Positions 1 through 11,573 of a DNA stretch of 64,000 nt are shown here, piece after piece. Origin of the DNA: Cryptomeria japonica (taxonomy: Eukaryota; Streptophyta; Pinopsida; Cupressales; Cupressaceae); contig NC_081410.1 of NCBI RefSeq assembly GCF_030272615.1, positions 128,765,640 to 128,829,639 of the forward strand, read 5' to 3'. The notes beneath the pieces were generated by a model. That model did no database searches. It saw nothing but the letters and a program-made list of their open reading frames with translations, and was not told where the DNA came from. Made by a program: the position numbers and the translations under genes. How positions within the stretch are numbered: position 1 is the stretch's first letter; every line of letters starts with the position of its first letter.

Positions 1-547
1 CCCAATAAACCAATGCTAATAAATTAGACACATTCTCTATCAAAACCATACTGGGTTAATGAAAACATAAATTTATGGTTTAAACACTAGTTTGCCTCAG
101 TCTGCCCATATATCTGGGTTTTTCACAGTCTCATAAAAAGGAGAAACCATTATAGTGTTTAGCCTTTTACAAAATGGTTGATTTGAACAGAGCTCAAGAA
201 TCCACAGGCCTGAAAAGCAAAACAAAGTAACTATAAACTTCACTAATACATTGGCCTTCAAGGCCAAGTAGATATCTATCATAACATAGCTAAAAAAAAA
301 ATATTATTGAGACCATTTATATAGCTCAACAGAAACCATAGACCTATACAGTCTTACATATTGTGTAAAATATTTATATCTAGAGAGACCTATAGACTCT
401 TAGTTTATTAGACTCTTAGTTTATTATGCAAAGAATAAATAATTGGAATGAGTATAAGAATGAAAAGAGATTTCTATATTCTCAAAAAGTACAAAATGAT
501 AATAATCTAAAATGGTTATCATATATCTTAAAGAAGAATTTGTAACG
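1..547. other. AT-rich intergenic DNA, no gene seen
   Basis: No coding frame, RNA gene or element end could be supported here. A 17-bp direct duplication lies near 393-425. The right edge runs into the A/T-rich tail of the inverted SINE that follows. Confidence 0.5.
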
Positions 548-838
548 TATTTTTTTAAAAAATATCAGGTGAACTTTTTAATGTGATCGGTGATGCTGGC
601 ACAACATGCTCTCCACGCCTTTTGGTACCACCTGAAATCCTTTTGATCTGGAACTATGAACCGGTGAGGTCACAAACAAATGGGGGACCTCGTCCCCATA
701 TCAATGCGGAGGCTCAAACCTGCAAGCACGTTGGATCAGTGAAGGCACAAACCTGCAATCACAACGGTCCAGTGAGAGGTTCGAACCTTACTAGTCACAA
801 CAACAACAACACCACTTAACCAACACGCTATGGAATAG
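548..838 (-). mobile_element. tRNA-derived SINE (copy 1, minus strand)
   Basis: Read on the - strand, this stretch starts with a tRNA-like head (TAGCGTGTTGGTTAAGTGGT, an A-box-like segment). A B-box-like GGTTCGAACC follows, then a body matching the copies at 4828 and 15841, including the segments around GACGAGGTCCCCCATTTG and GTGACCTCACCGGTTCATAG. It ends in an A/T-rich tail at about 548-565. SINEs are non-coding RNA polymerase III retroposons mobilised by LINE enzymes. Edges are approximate because the head end is merged with the 114-bp tandem array at 769-1224, and I found no clear target duplication. Confidence 0.75.
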
Positions 839-1224
839 ACCCCAAAGTTATAACTTATTTCAAACCTATGATATTTTAGCATCCAGCGAGAGGTTCGAAC
901 CTTACTAGTCACAACAACAACAACACCACTTAACCAACGCGCTATGGAATAGACCCCAAAGTTATAACTTATTTCAAACCTATGATATTTTAGCATCCAG
1001 CGAGAGGTTCGAACCTTACTAGTCACAACAACAACAACACCACTTAACCAACGCGCTATGGAATAGACCCCAAAGTTATAACTTATTTCAAACCTATGAT
1101 ATTTTAGCATCCAGCGAGAGGTTCGAACCTTACTAGTCACAACAACAACAACACCACTTAACCAACGCGCTATGGAATAGACCCCAAAGTTATAACTTAT
1201 TTCAAACCTATGATATTTTAGCAA
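769..1224. repeat. 114-bp tandem array, 4 units, built from a SINE head
   Basis: Four near-identical 114-bp units start at 769, 883, 997 and 1111. Each holds the SINE head (about 65 bp, with the B-box-like GGTTCGAACC and the A-box-like region on the - strand) plus about 50 bp of flank (GAATAGACCCCAAAGTTATA and following). Because 114 is divisible by three, a 162-codon open frame with a 38-residue repeat runs through it on the - strand. This is a by-product of the repeat, not a gene. Differences between units are few (for example ACACGCT in unit 1 against ACGCGCT in the others), so amplification is fairly recent. Confidence 0.9.
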
Positions 1225-4200
1225 TTATTTTTTAAGAATACAATGTAAGAGTTCACAATTCATGCCATTCAATCTCAAGGTTTACAATGACTAACATCAC
1301 AAGGTTTTCTAATATTCTAAACAAAATTTCACAATGTTTAAGAGATCTAAAAACTTTCATATGACCTTAACAAAAATAAATTTGAAAAAAATTAAATTAC
1401 TTCATTATCAAGACTTACATCTTATTTTGACTTCAAAATGAAAAATAAGCGAAAAATTAAACCATACTAACTTCAAACACCAGCTTCATCTTCTTCCACT
1501 ACACTCCTCTTTTTCCCACCATCCACATTTAACTCCCAACTCCCTGAATCTTCTCCTCCATTAACTTCCACTCCTCATTCAATGATAGAGGGTGGTTAAT
1601 AAATCCAATTTGTTGGAGTCCATTCCCCATGCCTAACGTAGTACGCTGCCTTAAATGCATATAAATGCATATCAATGTAGTATTGAGACATGACAAGAGG
1701 TTACTTTTGAATTTTAAAAAAATTGATTATTAAAAGTTTTAGATTAAAGTAAGATTTGCATTTTCCTCAACCAAACCTTAGACAAAATGATTTAATGACT
1801 TATGAACAACACACAATAAAATAAATTAAAATAAGATGTCAACTAAAAAATTTAGCTTATTATCCCATGAGTCTTATTACTTGTTTGATCCTGACAATCT
1901 ATAAGTACAAATATTTTCAACTACAGACAGTAAGACTTTCAATCCAGGCTTCACATTTGATTAGAGATAATATTGAAGTCTAGCTCAGGAGGCCATTGGA
2001 AATTATGAAACTATATTAGACTAAAAAGATGAGACAGGAGTATCCATATATATAACTAGTCATCCCTTAATGAATGTTTTTTCAGTGAGAAAAACAAACA
2101 TGTTTCCTCCCACAGTAAAACTCATATAACACCATAAGGGATGTGTCTTGTTTTTCAGGGCCCAGTTGTATAAATTTCACATGGGATGTGTCTTTTTTTC
2201 AGGGCCCAGTTGCATAAATTTCACATGGCCATAATGGTTGTGTAAACTTCAAATCTTGTTATAGATAATTTCAGAAGCAAGAACATAGATGATGGAATCA
2301 ATCTAATATAATAAAAAAGGTTAGGAGTGAAATTTTAGTACTTATTTAGATGTTAGACAGGAAACAACTTATTTTAAGGATAGCAAAGATCCAGAATTTT
2401 TTGAGATGATCTCATATAGATCCAACATCTTTTACCAAAAAAGTCTTTAAGTTTATGGTAGTATTGTATCATATGGTCTTTGATGATTTGTCTTTTAACT
2501 GCAATGTCCATATATTAGTCAATGCTGAAGAGCTATCAATTTCAGTATATTTCTGCCCATATAAACTATGCATATAATTTTGAAAAATTCTGAGTCGTTT
2601 TAGGTTCAATGTTTCAAATTTAAAAAACATTTCGTGTATTTTAATGCTGTTATTTTTAGAGTGAGTTGATTGAAATGAATCAATGCTCTTATAAGCTAGA
2701 TATCTACTGGGTTCTTTTAGGCTTTTAAGGTTATTTTCTTTGTATAGTAAAATTTATAATCAATTTCTACTGTGATATAAATGACTATAGAGTTTGAGAT
2801 GTCTTTCAACATCACATTTTCCTTATCAAAATATTGCCTAGCTAACTCCATTATGACTCATTTTTAACCATATTCTTCATTAGAATCTAATTTAAACGAC
2901 ACAACCTTTGATTTATCTGACTGACTTCTTCATAATTTGATAGCGTCAATCAAAGTTTATGAAGGCTTCATGAATAGCTTAAAATTAAGCTAATCTAGAC
3001 ATGTTCTTCACAAAAATTAGAGAAATCCTTCCATGTCTCTTACTATAATTCTCTCCCTCTTCCATATTTATCTATAGATTTTTATAACCATGTATCTTTG
3101 TTTATTATAGAGAGGAGTAACTTTTCTTTCTCAACATGTTCATGATTTATTTTAGTTAGTGTAGTACATAGAATACTGGCTGAGTGACAAAGAAAACCAA
3201 TCAAATTTAAGAACTAAAAGATAACAATACCAACCTTAGAAGAGCAATCATTGGAGGGACAATCATTATACCTTAGAAGAGCAATCATTGGAGGGACAAT
3301 CATTGGAGGGATAAGAGATAAGAGAAAAGTTGAGGATAAGAGATGACAGTCACAGAACCATGGTGCATATCAATACTCAGAGATCACAGTGACATGTGAA
3401 TGACAGTGAGAATGAGAATAATGAGAATAAGATATTCCATGACAGTCATAAGGTATTTAAGACAAACCTTTTGATAGAGACTCATCAAGAATACAACATG
3501 GAAAACAGTGCTCAAATACAGTGATAGCAATAAGTTGAACAAGTAGAAATAGTGTGTCATTATGCTTACCTTAGTGTATCTCTAAAGAACCTCCCCTCTA
3601 TATTATCTATTTATAAAAGAATGGAAGACCTATCTTATATTAAATTGAATATCTTTGAAATTTCAATGTCACTAGCAATCTTGTATGATTGAGAATTAGA
3701 GATCTGACTTTTGAATTTTAAAGTGATAGATTTCTAATTTCCATGTTATCCAAAAATTTATAGGTAAAACAATCAGTTTTATATGCAATTGTTTTGGCTG
3801 AATTTGGTTATTATTCCCTTCGTACTTTATCTATTGTTCTTATAGTGATTTTGTTTCATATATTAAGATGCATGACAAACACAACAATTGAACATACAAA
3901 CATAAACTTGAGGTTCTTCGATATTCTATGAGGTTATATGAATAATGATTAAAGAAAAATCGATATGTCGAGGAACATGAGACGATGATGGAGAATGAAA
4001 ATTCTAAACATTGAATTAAGTAATGTCAAATGAATATTGTATAAGTTATTTATATAATTTGAGAAAAGATAGAATAAAAGTTTTAGAAAATTGAATATAA
4101 TTTATGGACTACTATATTTAAAAAATTAAAATCATTTTGATAAAAACTGAATATTTAAAATCAAAATACTACTAACCTTAAAAAATAAATAGAAAGTAGA

Positions 4201-4810
4201 CACCATTTTGGACATCTTTAAGTCCAAGTTATCTTTAAACTCTAGATATACATTAAGGAAATATGAGTAAATGTAGGAAATAATTCTATGAAGTTTTTTG
4301 TAAGTAAATAATTAGTTATGATTTTTTATTGCAATTCTTTATTTTTCAGATTTGAAAAATGATGAGTGATTTGATAGTTGTGGGTGTTTTTCAAGATGTC
4401 TATATAGTAAAAATTTAAATTTTGTGCATATAAAAATAAAATTAAAAAATTACCCAATAAAATTATAATAAATAATATATTATATTGTGAAAATATTGTG
4501 TGTTTCCTATATAAACCATTTTCATTAGTCATATTTTGATTAAAAAATTTGTCATTGTCAAAAGTGAGGTGATATAAGTCTACAAAGACTCCTAGCTTAT
4601 GATTTACCTAGAAAAGGTAGATTTGGCACTCCCAAATTGAATTTTAGTGTAATCTGGAAATAAATTTTAAAAAGATTTAAAAGATAGAAATAAATATCCA
4701 TTACTTAAATATACTTAATTGGATTGAAAGAAAACATTAAAATATATATTTGAAATTTTTATAACATATTTACATATATTAAAAAAATATATTTGTGATA
4801 GGATTATAAC
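1225..4810. other. 3.6 kb AT-rich intergenic DNA with small tandem duplications
   Basis: No gene is supported on either strand; long frames are absent. Two short direct duplications are visible: a 45-bp one starting at 2138 and 2183 (GGGATGTGTCTTG... / GGGATGTGTCTTT...), and a 37-bp one starting at 3233 and 3270 (ACCTTAGAAGAGCAATCATT). The minus-strand 68-codon frame at 4326-4532 is low-complexity and unlikely to be coding. Confidence 0.5.
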
Positions 4811-4827
4811 ATTAATATTTCTAAAAT

Positions 4828-5123
4828 GTCTTCGGACATGTAGTGTTGCGGTTAAAACACTTCATTGGTGAAGCAACCACCAAGGTTCAAACCCCTGTTG
4901 GGCCATTGTGCTCGCAGGCCTTGTGTCTTCGTTGGGTCGTTGTGCTCGTGGGTTTGAACAAGTGAAGTGTGGGGATGAGGTCCCCCGATTGTGGCCTCAC
5001 CGATTCATAGCTCTGAGTCAAAAGTGTTTCACGAGGAGCCGAAGGGCGTGTCATGTCAGCGTCGCTGGTCACGTTAAAAAGTTTACCAGGTATTATTTAA
5101 AAAATAAAAAATAAAAGAAAAAA
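4828..5123 (+). mobile_element. Complete tRNA-derived SINE with 17-bp target duplication (copy 2)
   Basis: The element begins near GTCTTCGGACATGTAGTGTT, with an A-box-like TAGTGTTGCGGTTAAAACAC and a B-box-like GGTTCAAACCCC about 40 bp downstream. The body is the same as in the other two copies. It ends in an A-rich tail (about 5096-5123). It is flanked by perfect 17-bp direct repeats ATTAATATTTCTAAAAT at 4811-4827 and 5124-5140, the signature of LINE-assisted retroposition. No protein is encoded; the short overlapping frames on both strands are chance. The intact target duplication makes this the best reference copy of the family in the window. Confidence 0.88.
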
Positions 5124-5438
5124 ATTAATATTTCTAAAATATATGATGATCTATTCATAATAATGTTTGGTTAAATAAATTTGAAGATGCTCTCCCATAA
5201 GCTTTTAGAATCAATGATTGTAGAGGGAATTACAACAAATAACTCTACTAATTTTATTTTGTATGCACAAAGCCAACATTAGTTTGTCTTAGCTTCAAGG
5301 CACATACAACATATGGTTTTGTTCTATTGAGACAAATTTGATCCTCATCAACACGTATTTTTGAAGAGAACAAAAAATTAAATCGAAATCATAAAGAAAT
5401 TTACTTATTGAATAAATACATTCTAGGTGTCAAGCAAC

Positions 5439-5454
5439 AATTTTATTTGAGTTA
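5439..5454. repeat. Left 16-bp target-site duplication of the ORF1-only LINE-like element
   Basis: AATTTTATTTGAGTTA is repeated exactly at 7262-7277, on the other side of the 1.8-kb element. A 16-bp duplication is in the usual range for LINE insertion. Confidence 0.85.
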
Positions 5455-7261
5455 CGCTAAAATTTGTTTTTTTTTGTAAATTTCAGAATCCTTCCAGATG
5501 GCTCTCTTGCTTCTCCTCAACGACTCTTCTGCCTCTCTCCATTTGAACATTGTTGTTGGTGCCTCTAGTTCGACAGTGGTTTTTGCTCCTACGGTGTTAT
5601 CTGTTGTGGATGTACGGTGTTCCCTCGTCTTCTGACTTCCCTCCCCCTTCCTCCTCACGTGGGGGCTTTTGCATCAATGATTCATAGTCTGTTCGATGTT
5701 GTTGTTGATGTTTGGTCTGATGCTCCTCAAGTGGTTGTTGTTGCGGCTCCTCATGTTCCCCGTGGGGATTTGCCTAGTACAACACCCACGCCCCCGATTC
5801 TCTGGTTGTGGGTCCTATTGTTGTCGACTCTCTGGCTTCTGAGGATGTGGCTTTGTCGACTGCTGCTAATGTTGTTGGTTATTTTCCCAAACCTATTGGC
5901 AAGCGTAGCTTTTCTCGTGTGGCCAGATCTTCCGCCCAACCCTCGAAGGGGGTCCGTCCTCTTCCCTGTGCTAAATCCTCCCCTATGGTGGTTTGTAGAC
6001 AGGATGTTATGGACAACATTGGGTTCTACCAACGTTGTGCTCTGGTTGTGTGTAGATTCTCTGGGCTCTGGCCTTCTCTACCAGACCTTCATCGATGGGT
6101 AAGTGACTCTTGGCGGCCTTTGGTTGCTTTCAATATTGTTCTTTTCTCCTATGCTAAAGCCTTTTTTGTCGCTTCCTTCACATCTTCCACTAATCAGGAT
6201 TTGATCTTAGGCATGTTGTGGGCTTGGGGAGTGCACTCCCTCTCCTATTAAGCCTTGGACAACTTCTTTTAACCCTCTCACTAAACCACTTAATGTGCCT
6301 CTAGTTTGGGTCCGACTCATCAATCTCCCTCGTTAGTTTTGGGAGCACTCTTGTTATGAGGCTATTAGTAACTCTATTGGTCATTTCCTGAAGGTCAATG
6401 AAGCTACGTCCTCAATGGACCACACTACCTTTGTCTAAATTCTTGTGGACATTGGCATTTCCTCTCCTCTCCTGAGATATGTGGTTCTTATGGTGGGGGA
6501 TAGGCCTTGGTCACTATTGTTGGATTTTGAAGGCCTCCCCTTTCGCTACAAAAGATGCTTCTCTGCGGTTCATCTTGCTTTAGACTGCTCTATTTCACGC
6601 CACAAAGGTATTTCTACCTGGTGGAAGAATACTATTGTTGATCACTTAACAATCAATGCCCTTAACTATGCATTTGTTAGCTCCTCTAATGAGGATGATG
6701 TCGATGTCGTGCCCCTCACGGCTACCAATGCTTCTATTTCTCCTTTTGTAGCCTCATCTCCTGAGATCCCCACTTTTGCTTCTCTTGTTCTGCAGCCATG
6801 ATCCCCTGCTACTAGATTTGCGTATGTTGTTGTTGTTTCATCACAATGTGTTGTTGCCCTACAACAACCTCCTATTGTTCTATTGTAGCACTCTATTGAC
6901 ACCACTATTTGTAATCCTACGGGGGCCCTTCTAGTTGATCTCTCTTTTGATGGACCTAATGACAACATCGCCTGCACTGTGGTTGCTCAAAGATGGAAGG
7001 GAAAGTCTTCTCCCCTGCCCCAACACCCCCCCCCCCCCCTCCATTGGGGTTTGGGTGGCTTTCCCCCCCTTGAGTGGAGTCTTTTTTGTTCTTCAGTTGT
7101 ATAGGATTCCTTGCATGTCTGACTGTGTTTGTTTCTCACTGTCTTTGGGATATTGTTCTTTTCCCAACATCGTCTCTCTTGATGTTGCTTGTTGTCTGTT
7201 GATAGTTTTTTACTATGTTAAGGGTCAACGCCCTAGTTAACGTTGCTTTACTAATCAAAAT
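5455..7261 (+). mobile_element. Non-autonomous LINE-like element (ORF1 only), 1.8 kb
   Basis: The element is bounded by perfect 16-bp direct repeats (5439-5454 and 7262-7277). It contains a decayed DUF4283/zinc-knuckle ORF1 and a pyrimidine/G-rich 3' part ending in TTTACTAATCAAAAT. No endonuclease or reverse transcriptase coding sequence lies between the ORF1 (ending about 6800) and the 3' end. The copy therefore lacks ORF2 but has both ends and a target duplication, so it probably moved using the enzymes of another LINE. A run of 14 C's lies near 7026-7039. Confidence 0.75.
5808..6801 (+). pseudogene. Decayed LINE ORF1-like protein (DUF4283 plus zinc knuckle)
   Basis: Conceptual translation shows the DUF4283-type pattern of plant LINE ORF1 proteins. 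There is a segment ending LGMLWAWGVHSL (to about 6235), then PLVWVRLINLP (near 6310), and GDRPWSLLLDFEGLPFRYK (near 6500-6555). A knuckle-like YKRCFSAVHLALDC follows, in which the first Cys of CX2CX4HX4C has become Tyr. The frame is broken by a shift near 6240 and by TAG and TAA nonsense codons near 6334 and 6436. Both could derive from C-to-T changes in CAG/CAA. The protein would have bound the element's RNA. It is not a functional host gene. Confidence 0.7.
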
Positions 7262-7277
7262 AATTTTATTTGAGTTA
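7262..7277. repeat. Right 16-bp target-site duplication of the ORF1-only LINE-like element
   Basis: This is an exact copy of the 16 bp at 5439-5454, directly after the 3' end of the element. Confidence 0.85.
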
Positions 7278-7669
7278 AAAAATAATAATTATAGTCAAAA
7301 TCTATTTAAAAAAATACTAAACTTAAATGTTTATACTTCTATTTTGAATACAAATAAGTCATATCTTGAAATTTTAATTTTAAATATAATATTTCAAACT
7401 TAAAAGTGTACTTATAGTTTATTGATATACTATTTATAAAATTATTGAATTAACTTAAGAGTTATTTATTCTTGTGTAAGAAATTATCAAAAACTTTGTA
7501 ATATTTTTTCATAAGTTTGAAAAGTAAGACATCAATTTTTTTAGTTATAATGAAATTATAAGGCAATCGCATTATCATGAGAAGTATTTGAGGATAATGA
7601 TTTTATAATTTTTACTATTATTATCTTTTTATCAATCTACTCAATAAACTAATTGTCATCTCATCTAAT

Positions 7670-8900
7670 ACATGAATGGATGTTCTCCTCCAATGCCTTT
7701 TTGCAACCAAGATTCCAAACACTCCCCAAAATCCAATAGAAACACTTGTTAGCCACTCTACATACCAATGCCATAGAATTTTTCATCCCTCGTCGTCTTC
7801 TTTCTCGAGAAGAGGACTGGATATGCTAGAATTTGACATCTCTTCACATCTACAAGATCTATTATTCACTAGGAATCCACAAAGAATAGAGTTCACAGTG
7901 AATTAAGTAGAAATGAATGTATTAAATTTACAACAATTCTTAAGGATTGATGGCAAATTCTCTTCAACATAATGTCATTGAGATGAAGTGAATTGATTTC
8001 ACTTAGCAATCCCATATGATGTGGTATCTCAAGCCCATTAAACCAATATTTGCTAAGTTTAATCTTGTTAAAATAGAGCAATTATTTATCCTTGATTGTA
8101 TTTTACTAAACAATTTACTTTTTGAGGGATCTAAAACCTTCACATATTATAGAAGACCAATCAAAGAATGTATACCACCGCTAAGATAATTTGTTGAAAG
8201 TAACAAAACTCAATGGTTGGTAGAAGATTCCCAATATCCATTGTAACAAATCATGTGAATCTATTTTGAGACAAGTCCAATAGTTCCATGTTGGATGTTA
8301 GTACTGAAGAAAAAGGAAGATGGCCTTGTAACATATTATTATGTAATTCCACAATCTGAACATCCTTATAATCAAGCTAGATGGAACATGACCTTGCAAG
8401 TTATTGTATGACAAGTTAAGATTTTTTAAATAAGGAACCATCCATAGCCAATATGGAATATTTCCAAATTTAGACTAAAGTTGGAGAGATCTAAACTATA
8501 CAATCTATAATGCATGAAAAGGAATAGGGGAATGATACCTCCACTATTACATGAAGCTAAGTATGGAACTATAAAATAAATTGTGGGCACCCAATCTTTA
8601 ATGATGATAGACAACTCATTATAGGATAGATCAAGTGAATAAAGATAGTCAAATTAAAAAAAAAAACTTAAAAAAAAAGGTTTCCTTGAATATTTTTTAA
8701 GATAGATAAATACTTGTAATACTAGGAAGACATCCAATTGAACTGGAAATGTTACCATTCAATTGATTGCCACTAAGATCAAGATGTACTAGAGATCATA
8801 ATCCTCCTAGCTGGAAGGGTATATTTCCACTCAACAAATTGGAAGAAGAAAATGAATTTGACCATCTCAACCATCCAAAAAATATCCTTCAAATTAGAAG
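7670..8900 (-). pseudogene. LRR receptor-like protein pseudogene
   Basis: Minus-strand translation, with several frame shifts and stops, gives a row of plant extracellular leucine-rich repeats. Examples are SLVHLDLSGNQLNGNI (about 8790-8740), YLYSLDLSYNELS (about 8650-8610), LDLSNFSLN and NLNLSYNNLQGHVPSSL (about 8490-8380), and SILTRLNLANI (about 8060). The C-terminal layout of receptor-like proteins follows: an ILCGF...C cap (about 7900-7870), an acidic EKEDDEG segment, then WHWYVEWLTSVSIGFWGVFG, a likely membrane helix, and a basic KRHWRR tail (about 7690). Such proteins sit in the plasma membrane and sense pathogen or developmental signals. The breaks make a functional product very unlikely. 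The N-terminal part is not recognisable, so the left-to-right limits are approximate. Confidence 0.75.
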
Positions 8901-9559
8901 AAAATGTAGAAGCAACTTTAGAAGGAAGGGCCCGAGCATTATGATTTATTCATTCAAACAACACAATTGAAGAAAAAGTAGAATCAACCTGTGAACACAG
9001 GATGGAGAAAGTGTGGCAAAGATTATCACTGTTGAAAGGAGAGGCATCATGAACTTTCCAAAAATTCCCAGATAAGGAGATGCAAAAATAGGGCTTCATA
9101 ACAAACACTGCCAGAAAAGACTTGTTGAAAGAGTGAATCGAGATGATGGGATCAAAATTCCATGAAATAGAAGTAAACATGATGCGACAATAACTACACC
9201 CACACCTTGCACATAAAAAACTGTAGAGAACACACATGATAAAGAGGACTTAGGATGAAAACAATACAAAATGAAAAATCTAGATTCAAGCGTATTGGAG
9301 GCTACTTGTGACTGCATAAGAATAGAGAAAAGTTAGAAATGATGCTCCATTAGTTCCAATGAGGAGAGCTTTACCATTAAAATTTAATTTCACCAAATCT
9401 ATTAAAGGAGGATTTTAGGAAAGATTTTTTTTTTTGTTTTTTTGACAATAGCACAAATTCATGAGATGGAGTCATCTTCGAAAGACTCCAATTTTTTAAA
9501 ATAAAGCTATCCCGAGGAGAAAAAACCTTCTTATGAATTGGATTTCTTATAAAAAATCT
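8901..9559. other. Unassigned stretch between LRR pseudogene and LINE remnant
   Basis: Minus-strand frames of 73-95 codons exist here (about 8950-9317), but I recognise no family in them. They may be decayed N-terminal sequence of the LRR pseudogene or the 3' end of the minus-strand LINE. Neither can be shown by eye. Confidence 0.35.
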
Positions 9560-9912
9560 CATTGTTACCTTGAGATAGGTTGTTTTATTTATAGTTGTAC
9601 CTGGTGAAATCTCAAGATCTACTTCTTGAAGATTCTACTATTTCTTTCAAGCCAAATGTTCCAAATGATAACGGAAGGACTTAGAGTCCAAAGATAAGAA
9701 AAGGTTGACAGAATATTTAAAGAAGGCAAATTTTGAAAATGTTTGAGAAAGGAGCCATAAAAAGGACCCAACCAAAGAAGCATACCTTGGAGTCAATGCT
9801 AATAGTCTTGAGAAAAATCACATTGGAGAAGAAAATAATTTGTTATAAGATTTCCCACACATAACACAAGGAAAAGAGGGGTAATGCCTAGTCTATCCGA
9901 TATCATATTCCT

Positions 9913-10146
9913 ATGAGGATCCTGTCCTTTAAAAATAACTAGGTGAAAGCCCTATATTTTGGGAGACAAGTTCAATTCCAACAATTTTGGAAGGCCAATT
10001 ATCTGTCAACTCCAAGTTAAGCAAGGAATATGAGGATCCTGTCCTTTAAAAATAACTAGGTGAAAGCCCTATATTTTGGGAGACAAGTTCAATTCCAACA
10101 ATTTTGGAAGGCCAATTATCTATCACCTCCAAGTTAAGCAAGGAAT
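9913..10146. repeat. 117-bp tandem duplication inside the LINE remnant
   Basis: Two nearly identical copies start at ATGAGGATCCTGTCC at 9913 and 10030. They differ at a few positions (for example TATCTGTCAAC against TATCTATCACC). Confidence 0.9.
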
Positions 10147-10807
10147 CATAGCCCTCTTTGACATTGTAAGCACCTGATTTGGATTTTTTATAAATGATTC
10201 CATCTTTTGAATTTGAATAAAAGATTTGCCTCTTGTTTCATTCCTCTACTTATAAATGTTTCATGTGATGGGGGACAGGCAAGAAATTAAACTTTGCAAG
10301 AGTGGGTGGTCTGATCACTATGAAGTAGTTGTTAACTTTAGAAGCCCATACATGTTTAAGAACTAACTCAAAAATCATCCAATCACCTAAGCAATGGAGA
10401 GTCTTGTGACCATTCCAAGCATCTTCCTTGAAGTTGTCTTTTTCCCCATTATGAATGACCCATGAGAGATAGGGAAGGAGAATGTCTCTACAAGATGAAA
10501 TATAGTTCCGAATCATCAATCTTTCAGGTAATTTTTCAATTTGAAGAGATTTTTCCCTATCTAGAGATTGTAAATATTTATATTTCGTAATTTTACACCA
10601 TTGTGCATCTAGATTTGCATAGATCCTTTAAAAAATGTTTGCACCCAAGGCCTTGTTTTGCAATTCCAAATTTTGAATACCTAAACCACCCATCATTTTT
10701 GGTGTGCAAACTTTATCCCATGCTACTGGAGATATCTTGTTCTTACCTTGTACATTGTCAACCCAAGGAAAGATCTTAAGATATTTTGTAGACCCAATAG
10801 ATCACAT

Positions 10808-11039
10808 TTAGGCATTTTGAGAACTAGCATGAGATATATGGGAATGGTCCATTGAGAACAACTTGCAACATAGTGATTCCATCTCACAAAGATAACCATT
10901 TAATCTTTCATGAAATATTTTTATTAGGCATTTTGAGAACTAGCATGAGATAGATGGGAATGGTCCATTGAGAACAACTTGCAACATAGTGATTTCATCT
11001 CACAAAGATAACCATTTAATCTTCCATGAAATATTTTTA
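10808..11039. repeat. 116-bp tandem duplication inside the LINE remnant
   Basis: Two near-identical copies start at TTAGGCATTTTGAGAACT at 10808 and 10924. This is the second local tandem duplication of almost the same length within 1 kb of the same decayed element. Confidence 0.9.
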
Positions 11040-11573
11040 TGAGATTGTATAGATGACATTTTTCTTTGAAATGAGTTTTTTTATTTTCTTGAGAAATTTT
11101 TTTGAGCCAAAACTCCAAAAGTTTGTAATTCTATCTACTCAAATTCACAATATTTTGTTTTATTTTAAAAATTGTGAATTTATAATAAAAATATTGACAC
11201 ATTTAATTAAATTTGAAAGGATTGATTTGTTACTATTTTAAATGTATAGGTACAAATGGTAATGAAGTAGAAGTAGGACAAGGGGAAGTTGGATTCAAAA
11301 GGTTACTAAAGTAGGAATGAAAATTCAAGCTAGTTTACCAACTGAGATTTATAATAGAAAATTGCTATTCGAGAAAGTGCGGATTAAGAAAAAATTGATT
11401 GCACACACATCAATAGGAGACAATTTTAAAATATATTATTTTCTCAAGTGCTTGCAAGCACTTTTGAGTTAGAAAGTTTTATGATGTTTCTAAAAGGGGA
11501 TTTTTATTTTTGAAGGAAATTGTGTCCTCAAGAAAGCTATAAATTGGAGTATGCTTCTCATTGCAAAGAGTTA

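Larger units (their letters stand above)
9560..11100 (-). pseudogene. Decayed LINE ORF2 3' part (RT C-terminal region and zf-RVT)
   Basis: Minus-strand conceptual translation gives pieces typical of the C-terminal half of plant LINE ORF2. These are SPVAWDKVCTPKMMGGLGIQ (about 10735-10675), a segment ISSCRDILLPYLSWVIHNGE (about 10500-10440) followed by DAWNGHKTL, and a zf-RVT-like piece around 9880-9800. Many stops and shifts interrupt the frame. The remnant also carries two internal tandem duplications (9913-10146 and 10808-11039), described separately. No target duplication was found, and the 5' part (endonuclease, RT core) is missing. Confidence 0.65.

Noticed and set aside
736-1224. 162-codon minus-strand open frame with a perfect 38-residue repeat
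   Set aside because: The frame exists because the DNA repeat unit is 114 bp (38 x 3). It overlaps a SINE head and has no start or codon-use support.
5617-6102. 161-codon + strand frame with many Leu/Trp residues
   Set aside because: It is out of frame with the recognisable LINE ORF1 protein, which lies in the 5808 frame.
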